Assembly (NCBI GenBank): GCA_027924645.1
Contig: BSBN01000297.1
Span: 9,796,001 to 9,860,000, forward strand
Direction of reading: 5' to 3'
From: Cunninghamia lanceolata
Lineage: Eukaryota > Streptophyta > Pinopsida > Cupressales > Cupressaceae
Length of the DNA: 64,000 nucleotides
Part shown: in pieces, positions 46,249-58,639 of the stretch
Position numbering within the stretch: the first letter of the stretch is position 1
Layout of the letters: each line of letters starts with the position of its first letter
Program-made: the position numbers and the translations under genes
The notes under the pieces: generated by a model
What the model saw: the letters and a program-made list of their open reading frames with translations, nothing else
Database searches by the model: none
Told to the model about the DNA's origin: nothing

Positions 46249-48533
46249 TGTTGACTTTGCAATGTTTTTTGTCATTGATGTCAAAAGGAGCAAAGAGATT
46301 ATGATGAGGTCCTTGATAAAAGGTGTTTGATGCTATGTTGATCTTCAAGGTAGGATGCTCATCATGGCATGTAGAGACATCATGCAGAGTATGTTGAAAG
46401 GTCTCTCAGGTTCATAGGTGATGGTGATGTCTTGATGGTGTTCATTATACCTTAAGATCTAGGAGAATTACTTCATGATGTCAAAGTGGCACAAGACAAT
46501 TGCTTCATGATGTCAAAGTGGCATTTGTTAGAGTGACTTTTTAGACCTTCATGATGATTCATGTCATAGTTGTGCTTCTGGTTGTCTTGCTTCTGTTTCA
46601 ATTTTCATTTCATGTTTTCATGCTTTATAGATTGGTTGAGATGCAAGTGCTTCATGGTGCTTCATGACAAACACCAATGTTTGACAGATTGGAATTATAA
46701 AGGAAAAAGGTGCATATTGAGTTCATTCATGCAAAGGATGAAGATCTTGTATGTATCATATGTTCTTGTTGAGAGAAAGACCTTGAAGACTTTGGTTGAG
46801 TATAAAATTCAATGCGAAGCAGAGATTCAACAACTTGTCTAGGGTCTAATAGATATCCAAAACCCTAAAGATCTCTAGAGAAGTTCTTTTAAGGTTAAAA
46901 CCTCTGCATGATGATATTTTCTTTTAAATAATTGATTAATGTTGTATGAGTCAAGTTTAGGGTTGTGAAATGAGAAAAAGACCTGAGTTGATTTGATGTT
47001 GTTCATGTCATGATTCATAGTATCAAGGTTTATGTCTAATAGTGTTCTCTACAACTTAGCCAATCTTCAGATGTTAAGATGGATATATTAGGTTTTCCTA
47101 AATTCACTCTTATTAGTCCTAAAACCCTAAAATCTAGGTTTAAACCCTAATAACCTAAACTATCATAAGAATAATCCACTTTAGTTTTAAATTAGTGTTT
47201 ACTTATGAACTCAGGTTACTACCACTTATATTAACCAACTAAAGGGGGATAAATTCATGTATAACCAGCCCCTTGACTAAAAGTCACTAGATCTTCAAGT
47301 CATTCGAGCACTAAAAATGAAATCAAAAGCCACAATTAAAAATAAAAAAGGTGCGAAAAAGAGATCGAAAGGTGGAAATTTAAAGTCTTTTTAAATGCCA
47401 ATGGTTAGTTCACTTATTTATGTTTGATGGGAAGTTGGAAGTCTAAAAGCCCTAACTACCTTATTACAGGAGTTGAAATGAATGAGAAGGCTAGGGAATT
47501 TAATATCTCATTTTGTATGACATGTTTGTAGATGCAAATAGAGGATTTGATCTCTATGAAGGCATACCTACATGATGATATGAAGAATGTAAATATTTTA
47601 ATGAGTGTCAGTTTTTTAACTAAGATTAAAGCTTGAATATGCAGAATAGTTGGGATGATTCAATGATTTTAATACAAGAATTAATATAGGGGTCAGAAGA
47701 TATAGATGATTCAAATTTGAATTATAAATTTAGTACAAGGAAATAGCAGAGAAATGTTGAAGGACATTTATCAATCAGGGTTTGTGATGTGATACAAAGA
47801 TTTGTACTATTTTCATATGTCATAATGGGTTTTTAATTAATGATTTTTGTATGTGCATTACAAATGGATTAGGGTGATATGGTTGTTTCTATTTGATTGC
47901 ATCAGTTTGATGATGTAAGTATATATGTATGAAGTGAGTATTTGTGAGGATAATTATACCATGCAAAGATGATCTTCTGTGTTCTGTGATGTTCTTATGA
48001 TATCATGTATTTGGAACTCAAGAGAGTTGTTAGGGGATATTGAACAAGTGATGATGCAAGTGTTAAAGAAAGTTAAGTGATTTGATGCTTTATAAAGAAT
48101 CAAGGTAACCCCTTGGATTTATTTTCTTATGTTATTTGTCAGTGAGGCACATTTTTCTAGTGAGGCAGTTGTATTTGCAAGTGAGGCTATAACCAATGAG
48201 GTTCTCTTGCCAATGAGACATTTTGTGTAGCTAGTGAGGCATGTTTTTGATTAAGCTAATGAGGCATTTTCTGAGTGGTTTTTCATCCCTATGATGGTTT
48301 TCCACTCATGAAAAACATGTGTTATGGTTCATGTTGTTTATCTTTATGTTTGTGCCCTAATGCTTTGTGTTTGAGGTCTTTATCATAATGTTTATAATCA
48401 TACTTGTGCATATGTATTTGATAAATCTTTGAAGTCTCTCTCATTCTCTATCATGTGAGTTAAAAGGTACAATAGGTTTTAAAAGTTTATAGACCACCGA
48501 TTCACCCCCCTCTCAGTGGTCCTATACTCCAAA
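46249..48533 (+). mobile_element. 5' LTR of a Ty1/copia element (Sire/Maximus-like)
   Basis: It starts TGTTGACTTTGCAATG, followed by TTGTCATTGATGTCAAAAGG, inside gypsy sequence. It ends after ACCACCGATTCACCCCCCTC and CAGTGGTCCTATACTCC, the usual end of this LTR type, just before a primer site. At about 2.3 kb it is long, as in this lineage. The frame at 46570-46842 shows no motif. No 3' LTR was found in the window. Confidence 0.65.
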
Positions 48534-48536
48534 TAG

Positions 48537-48548
48537 TGGTATCAGAGC
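48537..48548 (+). promoter_or_regulatory. Copia primer-binding site
   Basis: TGGTATCAGAGC, the exact complement of the plant initiator-Met tRNA 3' end, a few bases after the LTR. Confidence 0.9.
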
Positions 48549-48686
48549 ATAGGTTCCCTATAGAAGTCTAACATGCTTAGGTAGGTCCTGATAGTGGAGT
48601 ACCATGGGAAAGTGCAGGAAAAATAGAGAAAATAAAGATGCCAAGCAAAAGGTTGTAAATTAAACCCAGTCAATTCGTGTAATTAT

Positions 48687-49930
48687 TTGTTGCATGAGTC
48701 ACCCTTGAATGTTGATATAAAGTGTGATAAAGAGAATGGTTTTGTAGTTGAGAGTTTTGATAAAAAGGAAGATTTCATTATGAGTTTAAATGGACAAAAA
48801 AATGATGAAAGAGAAGATACTTTTGTTGTTGAGATTGATGATGAAGAAGGAGACCTCTTTGTGGGTGAAGATTTCTATGAATAGGAGTATGATGAATCAG
48901 AGTGTGATGTTGATTTAGAAGAACTCTTGTGTGCTCTAGATACAATCAAGCAACTCAGGGAAGAGAATATGAAATTAAAAGACCAACTTTAACAAGAAAA
49001 AGATTTCAAGGATAAGGTATGTTTAGATTTTGCAAAAATTTCTTTAGAACTTGAAGAGCCAGATAAGCTAATTATTAGCCTAAATATAAAAATAGAATAA
49101 ACAAAAAGGATATTTGATTTTACAAAATCTAATCTTGAAGTCAAAACTAATGAATGCCTAAGATTAGAGCTAGACACAGTTTCTTTGAGAAAGGAATTGG
49201 AAGAAGTATCTTCTAAGTTGGACAAGAATCTATAGTTTGAAAAGAGTATTGAATGCTTAAATGACTTGTTGAGGAAGAAAAAACATGATAAGGACACTAC
49301 TAAGCTCTAGGTTATGAAGAAGGCCAATGATCAAAAGTTAGGAATACTCCAAGGAAGAAGATAGATTTGGATCATCATGTTTCTTCTCTTGAAGAGAAAA
49401 TAAAAAATAAAGTTGTTGATGTTGGAAGAAGAAGAACAAACAGGTTCTTAAGACTTCCACCAGTTAGACAATACCATTCAATAAGGTACAACTACTCTCA
49501 GTTTCATGGTTATTGCTATTCTTGTCATGTTTATGGTCATAGAGATAGACATTGTAGAACTGATTCAAGAAATGGTCTTGGATGGAATAAGGATAAGAGT
49601 TCTTATAGTTTGACAAATTAGGACTATAATAATGTTTGTTATAACTGTAATAAAGCTAGTCACATAGAAAGGGATTGTTAGATGCATGCAAGGAAAATGG
49701 GATATAATGAGAACTCCTTTGAATAGTTAAATAGAAGAAACAAAATCATATGCTACAGATGTCATAGGTTTGGACATATTGCTAGGTTTTGTAAGAATGA
49801 TCCAATGAAATCAATCAATCACCACAAGATGATAGGTGTTAAGATGGTTTGGAGAAGGAAACAAGGTCAACTAGAAGAAAACTCTAATAATGTGCATGCT
49901 ACACAAGAGACATCACAAAGTGCCTAAAAG
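48687..49930 (+). pseudogene. Copia gag, C-terminal part with three zinc knuckles
   Basis: Begins with an acidic, coiled-coil-like stretch (48687-49310: KENGFVVESFDKKED, then LEELLCALDTIKQLREEN type sequence). Three CCHC knuckles follow: CYSCHVYGHRDRHC near 49520, CYNCNKASHIERDC near 49640 (stop directly after) and CYRCHRFGHIARFC near 49760. Three knuckles after a Glu/Lys-rich coil fit Sire/Maximus gag. Gag packages element RNA. The N-terminal UBN2 part is not seen, and several stops break the frame. After about 50.0 kb copia sequence is no longer recognised; protease, integrase and RT are absent. Confidence 0.75.
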
Positions 49931-50431
49931 GTAGCTTGAGGTAAGAGGGAGTAGATTAGTGTTTTATTTCTTAACCCCTTTTGAAAAGATCATGGATAGG
50001 TTTCAAGAAAAATATTGGCAATTTGAATTTGCAATGATCTCAATCAAACTTAATGTTCTTTCCTTGGTCTTGATAAAAATGAATTTAAAAGATTGCTGAT
50101 ACATTGGTGATGTCATGATTCATCATCAATGTTTTTGTGTGTTAGTTATTGCAAAGTTCAAGTTAATACTTGCCTGCCTAGCATAGATAATTAGTTGAGT
50201 AAAGATGACAAATGGTACATTCATGGCATAGTGATAGCTCTCTGACAATGATACTGCTACTGTTCATTCAACTTAGTGTTTGCTATGTGATGAGAAACAC
50301 AAAAGTTGCTTTATTTTTTTCTTTTTAATAGTTATCATGTAGAGTACATCATAAGAGGAGTTAAATGATAATCTTTGAAAGAATAAACCTTACAGTGCTA
50401 TGGATTATCAACCTAATTTTTACCTATCACA
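49931..50431 (+). mobile_element. Probable end of a gypsy 5' LTR
   Basis: No gene. The sequence immediately before the primer site should be LTR and ends TACCTATCACA. Its start could not be placed, and the copia fragment may run into it. Confidence 0.4.
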
Positions 50432-50454
50432 TTTTGGCACACCTAGTGGGACTC
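50432..50454 (+). promoter_or_regulatory. Gypsy (Tat-like) primer-binding site
   Basis: TTTTGGCACACCTAGTGGGAC resembles the TTTGGCGACTCCACTGGGGA primer site seen in plant Tat/Ogre gypsy elements, with several changes. Confidence 0.5.
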
Positions 50455-52740
50455 ACGTCCTTGAATAAATTTTCTATTTGAATTCATTTTTATGAAGATC
50501 AGATTTTTCAAGTGCTTACAACAAGTTTTGGTCACTTCTAAGTGAAAACTAGTCACTGCCTAAGCACATGCATCACTTTTAAGCTGAAACTTGCCACTTT
50601 TAGCATTCCTAGGATCACTTTTGAGTGAACAGTAGTCACTTATTGTCCTTTCTGCATTGCTTTTAAGCTAACAGTGATTACTTCTTGTCTTTTCTGCAAC
50701 GCTTTTAACCTAACAGTGATTTGTTTTAGCTATTTGGATCACTTTATGGAAAACTAGGGTTTCTCTATTATATCTATTTTTTTGCAGATCTAAGTCGCTT
50801 ATGACCTATACATAGTCACCTATTGCTTTTTTGCATTGCTTTTGAGCTTTATTAGTTCATATCTAGGTTTACTAGCATTGCCTTTGATCTATAACATTTT
50901 GATTTTGGTAGAATACATATCACTTCTAATCATTAGTTGATCACCTTTGGTAACTGTGTCACTTTCAGTTTGTATCATTTTGCTGTTTAGTTTTCTTGGT
51001 TATTAATTGGGCATTTGTATAGCATCTTATCAATTGTCTAAGAGAATGAGGTTATCAAACTACTAACATATCTATTGTATCTCCGATTGGTCAAAGACTT
51101 GTGATTTATCACTAATTAAGGAACATTTGGACTTGGTGCCTAAAAGGAATCATTGTTTACTCCATGCTTGCTTTATCTTTCTTGATTTCTTAAATGTGAA
51201 TGTTTATAACCCAAATTTAATAGAAAAAGTATTCTCTCCCCTTACCTGTCAAATGGATCTTAGGTGCATGAGAACTTATTATTATCTTTAGAGGGCCTGC
51301 CTTCCCAGTGTGAGAAGGGGTATGACCCAAGCGGTAATGGGCTAAAGCCAAGTCCTTTTGAACTGCTATGTAAGAAAAGTGTTTATGTTGAAAGCCACAA
51401 ACAATGGGTGTTGTTGTGTTATAATGATAGCCAACCTCCTCCAAAACCCTCCAAGACATAACCCTTGAAGGCTCAGAGCCTCCATAATCAAGAGTAGCGT
51501 TGCCACACGTATAGCCACCTGAACGGATGCCTTTACTAGCAACCTTATGTAATAGCCAAAAACCTTCTATTTTTTGATGCAAAATGTAGGACCGTTGAAG
51601 CCACCCTGATTCACGTGGTTCTTAGTAGAGATAGTAAGGACAATCCTAAGGTTTGGTGGGGGGACAAGCCTTGGGAAACCTAGATCTTGGTATGCATGTT
51701 AAGCGTGTGCCATGGAGAGGAGCTAGTGCTACAAAGATCCTAAATCTATCTGCTTTTATTAAGCATGGCTAGAGGAATTAACATATACAGTCCTTTCCTA
51801 GCCTAGGTTGTACAAGTTTATGATTCTTGTGAGTGTGATTGACTAAAATCACTATTTTCTAGTCAAAAACAGAATTTAAACATATTCCCTAATAGACGCA
51901 GATCACCTTTGCGCCTTAACTGATCACTTGGAGACATTTAGATCACTTTTAAACAATAGTCAATTGCCTTTTTCTCAAACCCAATTGCTTTTGAACAACA
52001 AATGCTCGCCTTTGTCCTGAACTGAGTCACTTTTAACCAGCAAAAAATCACCTTTGAATCAAAACTACTTGCCTATAGAAAATTGGTTCACCTCTGGTTA
52101 ATACTGTAGCCTATTACCTAAACCAAAACCAAATCACTTTAAAGCTATTATCTACCACTTGTGGCTTTTCTTGTGTCGCATCTAAGCTATTATCTGTCTC
52201 CTATGGCTAACTATTAGCAAATCTTAGCCATTTAGATGAATCAGCTATAAAATTAGTTTGCTTAACTTCAGCATTAGCTTTCAGACCTACTTCTGATCAT
52301 CTATAGATACCCGGACTTCATCTCCTGCTTTGAGCATACCAAACAATTAGACTTTGTGAACTTTCCATCCTCTTGAGACCTCAAATCAGCAAACCAAACA
52401 TCCAACAATCAACCCAACATCAATGAAACACCATCCTTTTGCTTTAGCCTTAGTAACATCAGCAAACAACAATATCAACTAGCTTTTTCCCCTTTGAGTG
52501 TGTGAGCTATCCTCTAGGGAAGTCTATCAACCAACTATCAAACAATTAGCAACCAACAACCAAACAACATCAACATCAACCAAGCAAGCCAACAACAAAG
52601 CAACTAGTAAGCTAGCAAAGCAAACCAACAACCAAGTAAATAGTCATTAAACCATCACCTTTTAGGTCTCAAACCTTTGCAAGATAAAGTCCAACTTTCA
52701 ACATCAACCATCATGCCTCAAACTAGGAGCCAATAATATA
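50455..52740 (+). other. Gypsy leader (untranslated region before gag)
   Basis: No ORF in the sense direction. At 50500-50760 and 51895-52170 phrases like TCACTTTTAAGC and TTGCTTTTGAAC recur every 25-40 bases. Between them, 51217-51660 has more balanced base composition and contains GGTATGACCCAAGCGGTAAT and a 121-codon open frame on the minus strand without known motif. From 52380 the sequence is CAACA-rich up to the gag start. Long leaders are usual in Tat-type elements. Confidence 0.5.
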
Positions 52741-52745
52741 GATCA

Positions 52746-55165
52746 ATGCCCCTTAGAGATGCAACTCAATTTACAATCGACATGCCTTCTCACATGTTTG
52801 TGCCCAAGGGGTACACTGTTGGAGAGTCATTCTCACAACAAGTGCAAACTCAAACATTTTCAGAGACTTATGAAGAGCAATCCCAAGAATACTTATCAAA
52901 ATTTAGAGATACACATGTATGGGATCAATTTGAGAGGCTTGTTTTATTCGATCCTAACTACTACTTCTTGCAACTTGCCCTCATGGGAGCCAAATTATGA
53001 AGAGATTTTGACATATCTTCTATTTGAGAGCATGATCCAAGCACTCCCGCTGTTGTTACAAAGGGACCATCCACTATAGCCACACCATCACATACCATGC
53101 TGTAAAATCCATCTTCCAACCCATCTCTTTCATTGCCTATTGTTACTTTATTCGATCCCCCATGCTCAGAGTACACTTTAGAACCTTTGATAACATTGAC
53201 TAATGTACTTTGCTTTCAAAAAATCTAAACATTCCACCTTTCCATGTTCCACAATATACACCTTCTCCTACCGTGACCGTATCTCGATCGCAAGTAACAC
53301 AAGTTGTCCATGTTTCCTGAGTACAAACTCCTCAAATCTCACAAGCCATCCCCATATCCCATAATCTGCAAGTTTCCCAAGCTATCCAAACAACACAAAC
53401 TTTCCAAGCTTCACAACCATTGCAATCCGCTACTCCCATTGCATCATATGTTTTAATCACATCCCATATTCCTATCACTACTAATATTGTCTGTACCATT
53501 TCTATGGATCCATCCAATACACCATATAACCCAAATGTTAGTATCACTGACATGAGTGACCCGCCTATTGTTTCACAACCTAATCCTAGCACCATGGTCT
53601 ATTATATTGATCAACTTAAATCACTTCAACCATCCTTCCATAATCCTTCACAAATCATCCATCCATCTTATACCACTCAAATATTACCCATCGTTACTCA
53701 ATATATAACATATACCAATCCTCATGTTGTCCAAAATACAAACTTAAATATCCATCCTTCTTCCACATCTACCAATCCTCCCATCACTTACCATGTTACA
53801 AACCCAACTTCGAACTCACAACCATTGATCAACACCAATCCATCTTCCACTTCCCATGTGATGCAAAACCTTGGCACTAATTCATCACAGTATACCCAAC
53901 CACTGCTTGTGTCTCATAGACAGCAATCTTTAAACACATATGTGTCACATACTATTCCTATGACATATATTGTGAGTATGCAACCTCAACATATGGTCGG
54001 CTTCATATATTTCACAACAACAACCACAATATACATCATATTACACTGCACCTCCAGACCAGCAACCCTCTTTGCAACAACAACAATTATCTCCAGTGGG
54101 TGTTCAACAAATGATTAACAAAGTGGTAGGACAAAGCAAGAAGACATTTTCTTTGGAAACATATGCACTCATCCATTTGACAAGTCACTTCATATGACAC
54201 CTTTTTCGCCACACTTTGAGATTCTACAATCTGACAAGTACAAAGGAAAAGGAAATCCAGACAACCATCTTAGAGCATTCTTTGTTACATGTCTTCATGT
54301 TGCTCAAGATGGTCCATATCTTATGAGTCTGTTTCCCCGAAGCTTAGCGGGACAAGCTCTTGAATGGTTCTCTCATTTACCTCCGGCCATTAAGTCTTTT
54401 GTAGAACTAGCGAATAAATTCCGGTCACATTTCACTTTTAACATTGAACATGAAGTGAACATGAATGACCTTGTCAACAATAAACAATGCAATGGTGAAG
54501 CTTTCTCTTCCTTTACTCAACAATGGCATAATATGGCTAGCAAACTATCATGGGAAGTACTAGAGAAATAACAGCTCAATATCTTTGTCCAAAATCTCCA
54601 TCCCAAGCTATCATTCCAACTATAATTGCAAAGTGCTAGTACCTTTGATGAACTTGTTTCCAAAGGAACCATCATTGAATGTGCTTTAATTGCTAAAGGC
54701 AGTATCAAGATTTTTAGAGATAACAAAGACAATCCTCAAAACTCCAATGATAAGTCTCTCTTTTGGAACAAGAACAAGAATGTTGTCAATGATGATGTTG
54801 TAGATGCAAAGAATATACAAACAATGAAAACTCCTATTAACATTCAAGCCACATCTACATCAACTCAACCTTTCCAATGAACTTGACAAAGGAGAACTTC
54901 AATCCTCAATGACAATTCACACCATTAGCGGAACTTGTGGAAGTTGTCTTTTGAAAGCTTCTCCAAGTAGGAGATGTTATATTACTAGATGCACCACCTA
55001 ATGGTGAACCCCTCTTGAAATCTCCTTGGTACAAATAAACTAAGTATTGTGACTACCTTAGAGTCAAGGGACACAAAACAAATGGTTGTATGTGCTTAAA
55101 GCATGTTATTCAAGATTGCATCGATCAAGGTTTAATTAAAATCACACCTCCAACATCGTAGCCTA
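52746..55165 (+). pseudogene. Ty3/gypsy gag (Tat-like)
   Basis: Starts at ATG 52746 (MPLRDATQFTIDMPSHMF). A Pro/Thr/Ser/Asn/Gln-rich stretch of about 230 codons is open at 53420-54118. The Retrotrans_gag core at 54194-54571 reads KYKGKGNPDNHLRAFFVTC, LFPRSLAGQALEWFSHLPP, IKSFVELANKFRSHF and FTQQWHNMASKL; the order NP..H...F...LF...L.G.A..WF..L....I.....L...F matches well. After a stop come FDELVSKGTIIECALIAKG and the zinc-knuckle-like CDYLRVKGHKTNGCMCLKHV followed by IDQGLIKI near 55035-55130. Stops and frameshifts break it in at least four places. Confidence 0.82.
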
Positions 55166-55629
55166 GACACAACAACCGACATCGAATTATGATCTAGATG
55201 ATTTCAAGAATCCACTTCCATCTCATGACAAACCAAGTAACCCTAATACTCGAAACGCCATTCAATATAATTATGAGTCATCCACAATTGACTGCATTGA
55301 CCAAGCCCGCATTGCTACTATTACTATCCAAGGTAAAGCACCTGACTGCGCAGTGACTACCTAAACAGGTCACGTTACCATTCAAGGAGCACTTGTCCAT
55401 TCTCCTCACCCATCTTCTAGCTATAATATCCTTGATCACCTTGGAAAAACAGTTGCCCATATTTCCATTCTTGAGTAGCTTTGCATATCCCCTGCCCACA
55501 AAGCTATCCTCAATAAAGCCTTACAAGAATCTTCAGTGCCCAACGATATCGATACCACTCAACTCCAATCTATGGTAGCTAGCATTGCAGCCCCATGCCA
55601 TCTCAATTTTTCTGACAAAGATCTTTAAC

Positions 55630-56000
55630 CTTCCATCAACCCATCACATAACAAAGCCCTCCACATAGAAGTGTTTGTCAACCAATGCAATATCAAATGA
55701 ATCTTAGTCAATGGTGGAGCTGGTCTTAATATATGTTCCTTAAAATTAATAAAACAATTGGGATATTCTGAGAAAGATGTTGACTCTTCCAAGGTCATTA
55801 CTATCAAAGCATATGATGATACCAAGAGATATACTGAAGGGATTATTCACTTGCCTATTCAGGTTGGACTGGTCACTACTGACACCCATTGTATAGTCCT
55901 TGATATTGAGCTTCCTTATAACATCATCCTTTGTCATCCATGGATCCATGCCCTCAAATCTCTTTCTTCTACATACCATCAATGCCTTAAATTTCCACAT
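55630..56000 (+). pseudogene. Gypsy aspartic protease
   Basis: ILVNGGAGLNICS near 55701-55740 is the active-site box, usually LVDGGSxLN; the catalytic Asp reads Asn (AAT at 55710-55712). It is followed by IKAYDDTKRYTEGIIHLPIQ, THCIVLDIELPYNIILCHPW and a closing KFPHN, the G.I.LP....F.V.D....YN.ILG.PW pattern. Open from 55758 to 56315 in one frame after an early stop. Confidence 0.82.
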
Positions 56001-56369
56001 AATGTGTTGAAATTACAATCCATGCTGATCCCAATCCATTTGAATTTTGTCATGCTTTTCAAGCTAAATATCAAAGCCCTAACTGCATTCCTATTAATAC
56101 TGAAGCATACCCATCTTCATCTTATGTTGATCCATCCGCTCTACTTAAACCATCATCTAGCAAAGCCACTTCCAATGTTTGTATCAAGTACACTGAACAT
56201 GGCCCAGGCAAGTACATGTTACAAGAATCTTATTGTGTGGGAACTCTTCCCTTATCTCCCAAGTCTCATGGAAAACCTTCCACATCCAAGCCATTTTCAT
56301 CTGCAGCTGTCATAAAAGCCCCACCCACAGTATTTATTAAAGGTGGATTCTTAGATGATGTAGACATCG

Positions 56370-56858
56370 ATGAGATCAACTCTTGGATATTCTTTGACGA
56401 AAAATGACCAAGTCCAACTTGAAGCAGAGAGATATAACAATGGGTTCCGTATCATTAAGAATATGGGCTACAATGGACATGGCAGATTGGGATCACAAGA
56501 ACAAGGACCTATTGAACCCATTGTTGTGTCTAAGAAGTTTAATAAACAAGGCCTTGGCTATCAGCTGGAGGTACCACTATGCAAAGATATTAACTGTATT
56601 TCTGATATGGAAGCTGTATCTTCTTTGGTAGGAGAGAATTCTAATATGGATACCATTGACGACTCCTCTGTTCATATTACCAACCTTTATCAAGAAACCT
56701 CCAACTTCATGATTTCCACAACTTCATCTAGCCGAAAGCCTTCATCCATTACCCTTTCACTCGTATATCCTGACCTCGTCGATTGGGACCAACAGGAGGC
56801 ACCTATATTGGACACATTTGGAAATGATGAAGCTATTGTTGAATTCATGGGATTATGA
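56370..56858 (+). pseudogene. G-patch domain between protease and RT
   Basis: 163 open codons. NGFRIIKNMGYNGHGRLGSQ followed by EQGPIEPIVV fits a G-patch (GY..G.GLG...QG...P), a Gly-rich nucleic-acid-binding motif found in this position in some gypsy and retroviral polyproteins. The rest (to 56858) is a linker with SSLVGENSNMDTIDDSSVH and no known domain. A similar G-patch occurs in the antisense gag at 6.8 kb. Confidence 0.7.
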
Positions 56859-57068
56859 CAAGGCATTCCATTGGGTGATCACAAAGTAGGTTTCATGATG
56901 GATCTCCCTAAACTAGCATATTTTGGTCGAAGTATCAAATCATTTAGACACAAAAGTGAAATAAATAAAGTCAAAATAGATAGGTCACTAGGTGAAAATT
57001 GAAAGGTACGTCTTGACCATGATAAAGTAAAAATAAAGGACATATCCGAGGGTGAAAATCTCTCTGAG

Positions 57069-57980
57069 GTGCCCAAGGATGGGGGATTTGATCTTCCTAT
57101 TGCCACTGACGATCTTGAGAAATCAATCGTCCTAGTTGAAAAATCACAAGACATGAACTTGGGTACAGAACAAAATCTAAAGATCACATATTTGGTAGCA
57201 TCACTATCAGAGCAGGAAAAAAGAGATTTCACAACACTTTTTATGAAAAGAGCTACTAATTTTGCATGGACTTATGCTAACATGTTGTGTCTAGATCCAT
57301 CACTTGTGGTACATCATTTAGCAGTATCTCCCAATGCAAAACCTATCAAAGAAAAATTGAGAAAAATGCATCCACAAGTAGCTCTATTGGTTAAGGCAGA
57401 GATTCAGAAGATGTTAGAAGCAAAGTTCATAAGACCTATTGATTATACATAATGGGTTCTAAATTTTGTACCTGTAGCAAAACCAAATGGATGAGTTTGA
57501 TGTTGTACAAATTTTAGAGATCTTATTAAAGCATGTCCCAAAGATGACTTTCCACTACCAAGCATAGACAACATTGTAGATCTCACAGCTAGACATGAAA
57601 TACTATCTTTGATGGATGGATTCTAAAGATATAACCAAATCATAATAGTAGAGGAAGATCAAGACAAGACATTATTCATTTGTCCATGGGGTACATATTG
57701 CTGGGTTGTAATTCCTTTTGGTCTCAAGAATGCAGGAGCTACTTATCAACGAGCCATGACATTGATTTTCTATGACCTTTTTAACGCTATCATGGAAGAT
57801 TATGTTGATGATATTTTAGGAAAATCCAAGAGAAGAGAAAGGACATCTACAGGTATTAGCACAAATCTTTGATTGACTAGAGAAGTATCAAGTTAGGCTA
57901 AATATGAAGAAATGTGTATCTGGCGTAACATTTGGAAAATTGTTGGGATACGTTGTGTCTCGTCGAGGGATATAAGTGGA
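57069..57980 (+). pseudogene. Gypsy reverse transcriptase
   Basis: 128 open codons read FAWTYANMLCLDPSLVVHHL, AEIQKMLEAKFIRPIDYT, stop. Then WVLNFVPVAKPNG, CTNFRDLIKACPKDDFPLPS, LSLMDGF, LFICPWGTYCWVVIPFGLKN and the catalytic YVDDILGKS near 57805, then LNMKKCVSGVTFGKLLGYVV. All RT landmarks are present and the YVDD box is intact. At least four stops or frame changes occur. Confidence 0.88.
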
Positions 57981-57989
57981 TCCAGAGAA

Positions 57990-58610
57990 TGTAAAAACTA
58001 TCATGAAAATGCCTCCCCCAGCAAATGTGAAATAGCTCCGCAGTCTACAAGGATGATTACAATCCATCTGCGGATTTATCTCACAACTAGCAGATAAGTG
58101 TCATCCTTTCCAACATCTTCTTCGCAAAGGTGAACCTTTTAAGTCAGATGAGAAGTGTCAATAGGCCTTTGAAAAAATAAAAGAATATCTCGCAACATCT
58201 CCTATATTAGTACCTTCTGTACTTGATCGACCATTAATACTCTACATCTCTTCAACAACAACTGTATTGGGTGCCCTTCTAGCTCAACATGAAGATTCAG
58301 GGAAAGAACAAACCATTGACTACATCAGCAGAACTCTTGTGGGATATGAACTTAATTATTCATCTATGGAATAAGCATGTTTAGCATTGGTGTTTTCTTC
58401 CCAAAACTTGCGACATTATATGCTGAACCAAACAACAAAGCTCATATCTAACGTTGATCCACTCAAGTATCTTCTTTCCAAAGTAATCCTTATGGGAATA
58501 TTAGCAAAATGGGTTATGATCTTAAGTGAATTTGACATACAATATGTGGATCGCTGTAGTACCTATCATAGATATTCATCCAATGTGTCCAGAGTTTCCT
58601 AATGAAGAAT
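57990..58610 (+). pseudogene. Gypsy RNase H domain following RT
   Basis: After RT: LRSLQG (one stop) LQSICGFISQLADKCHPF, then AFEKIKEYLATSPILVPS, LILYISSTTTVLGALLAQHE, QTIDYISRTLVGYELNYSSM and ACLALVFSSQNLRHYML. This is the usual Ty3/gypsy RNase H (LYIS.S...LGA.L.Q, YISR.L...E..Y...E...LAL). It is broken by several stops. Confidence 0.85.
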
Positions 58611-58639
58611 TATTCAACCTAACTTCACCAACATTGTGA

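Noticed and set aside
48537..48548. Possible tRNA-Met gene fragment
   Set aside because: Only the 12-base primer complement is present directly after an LTR, with no cloverleaf.
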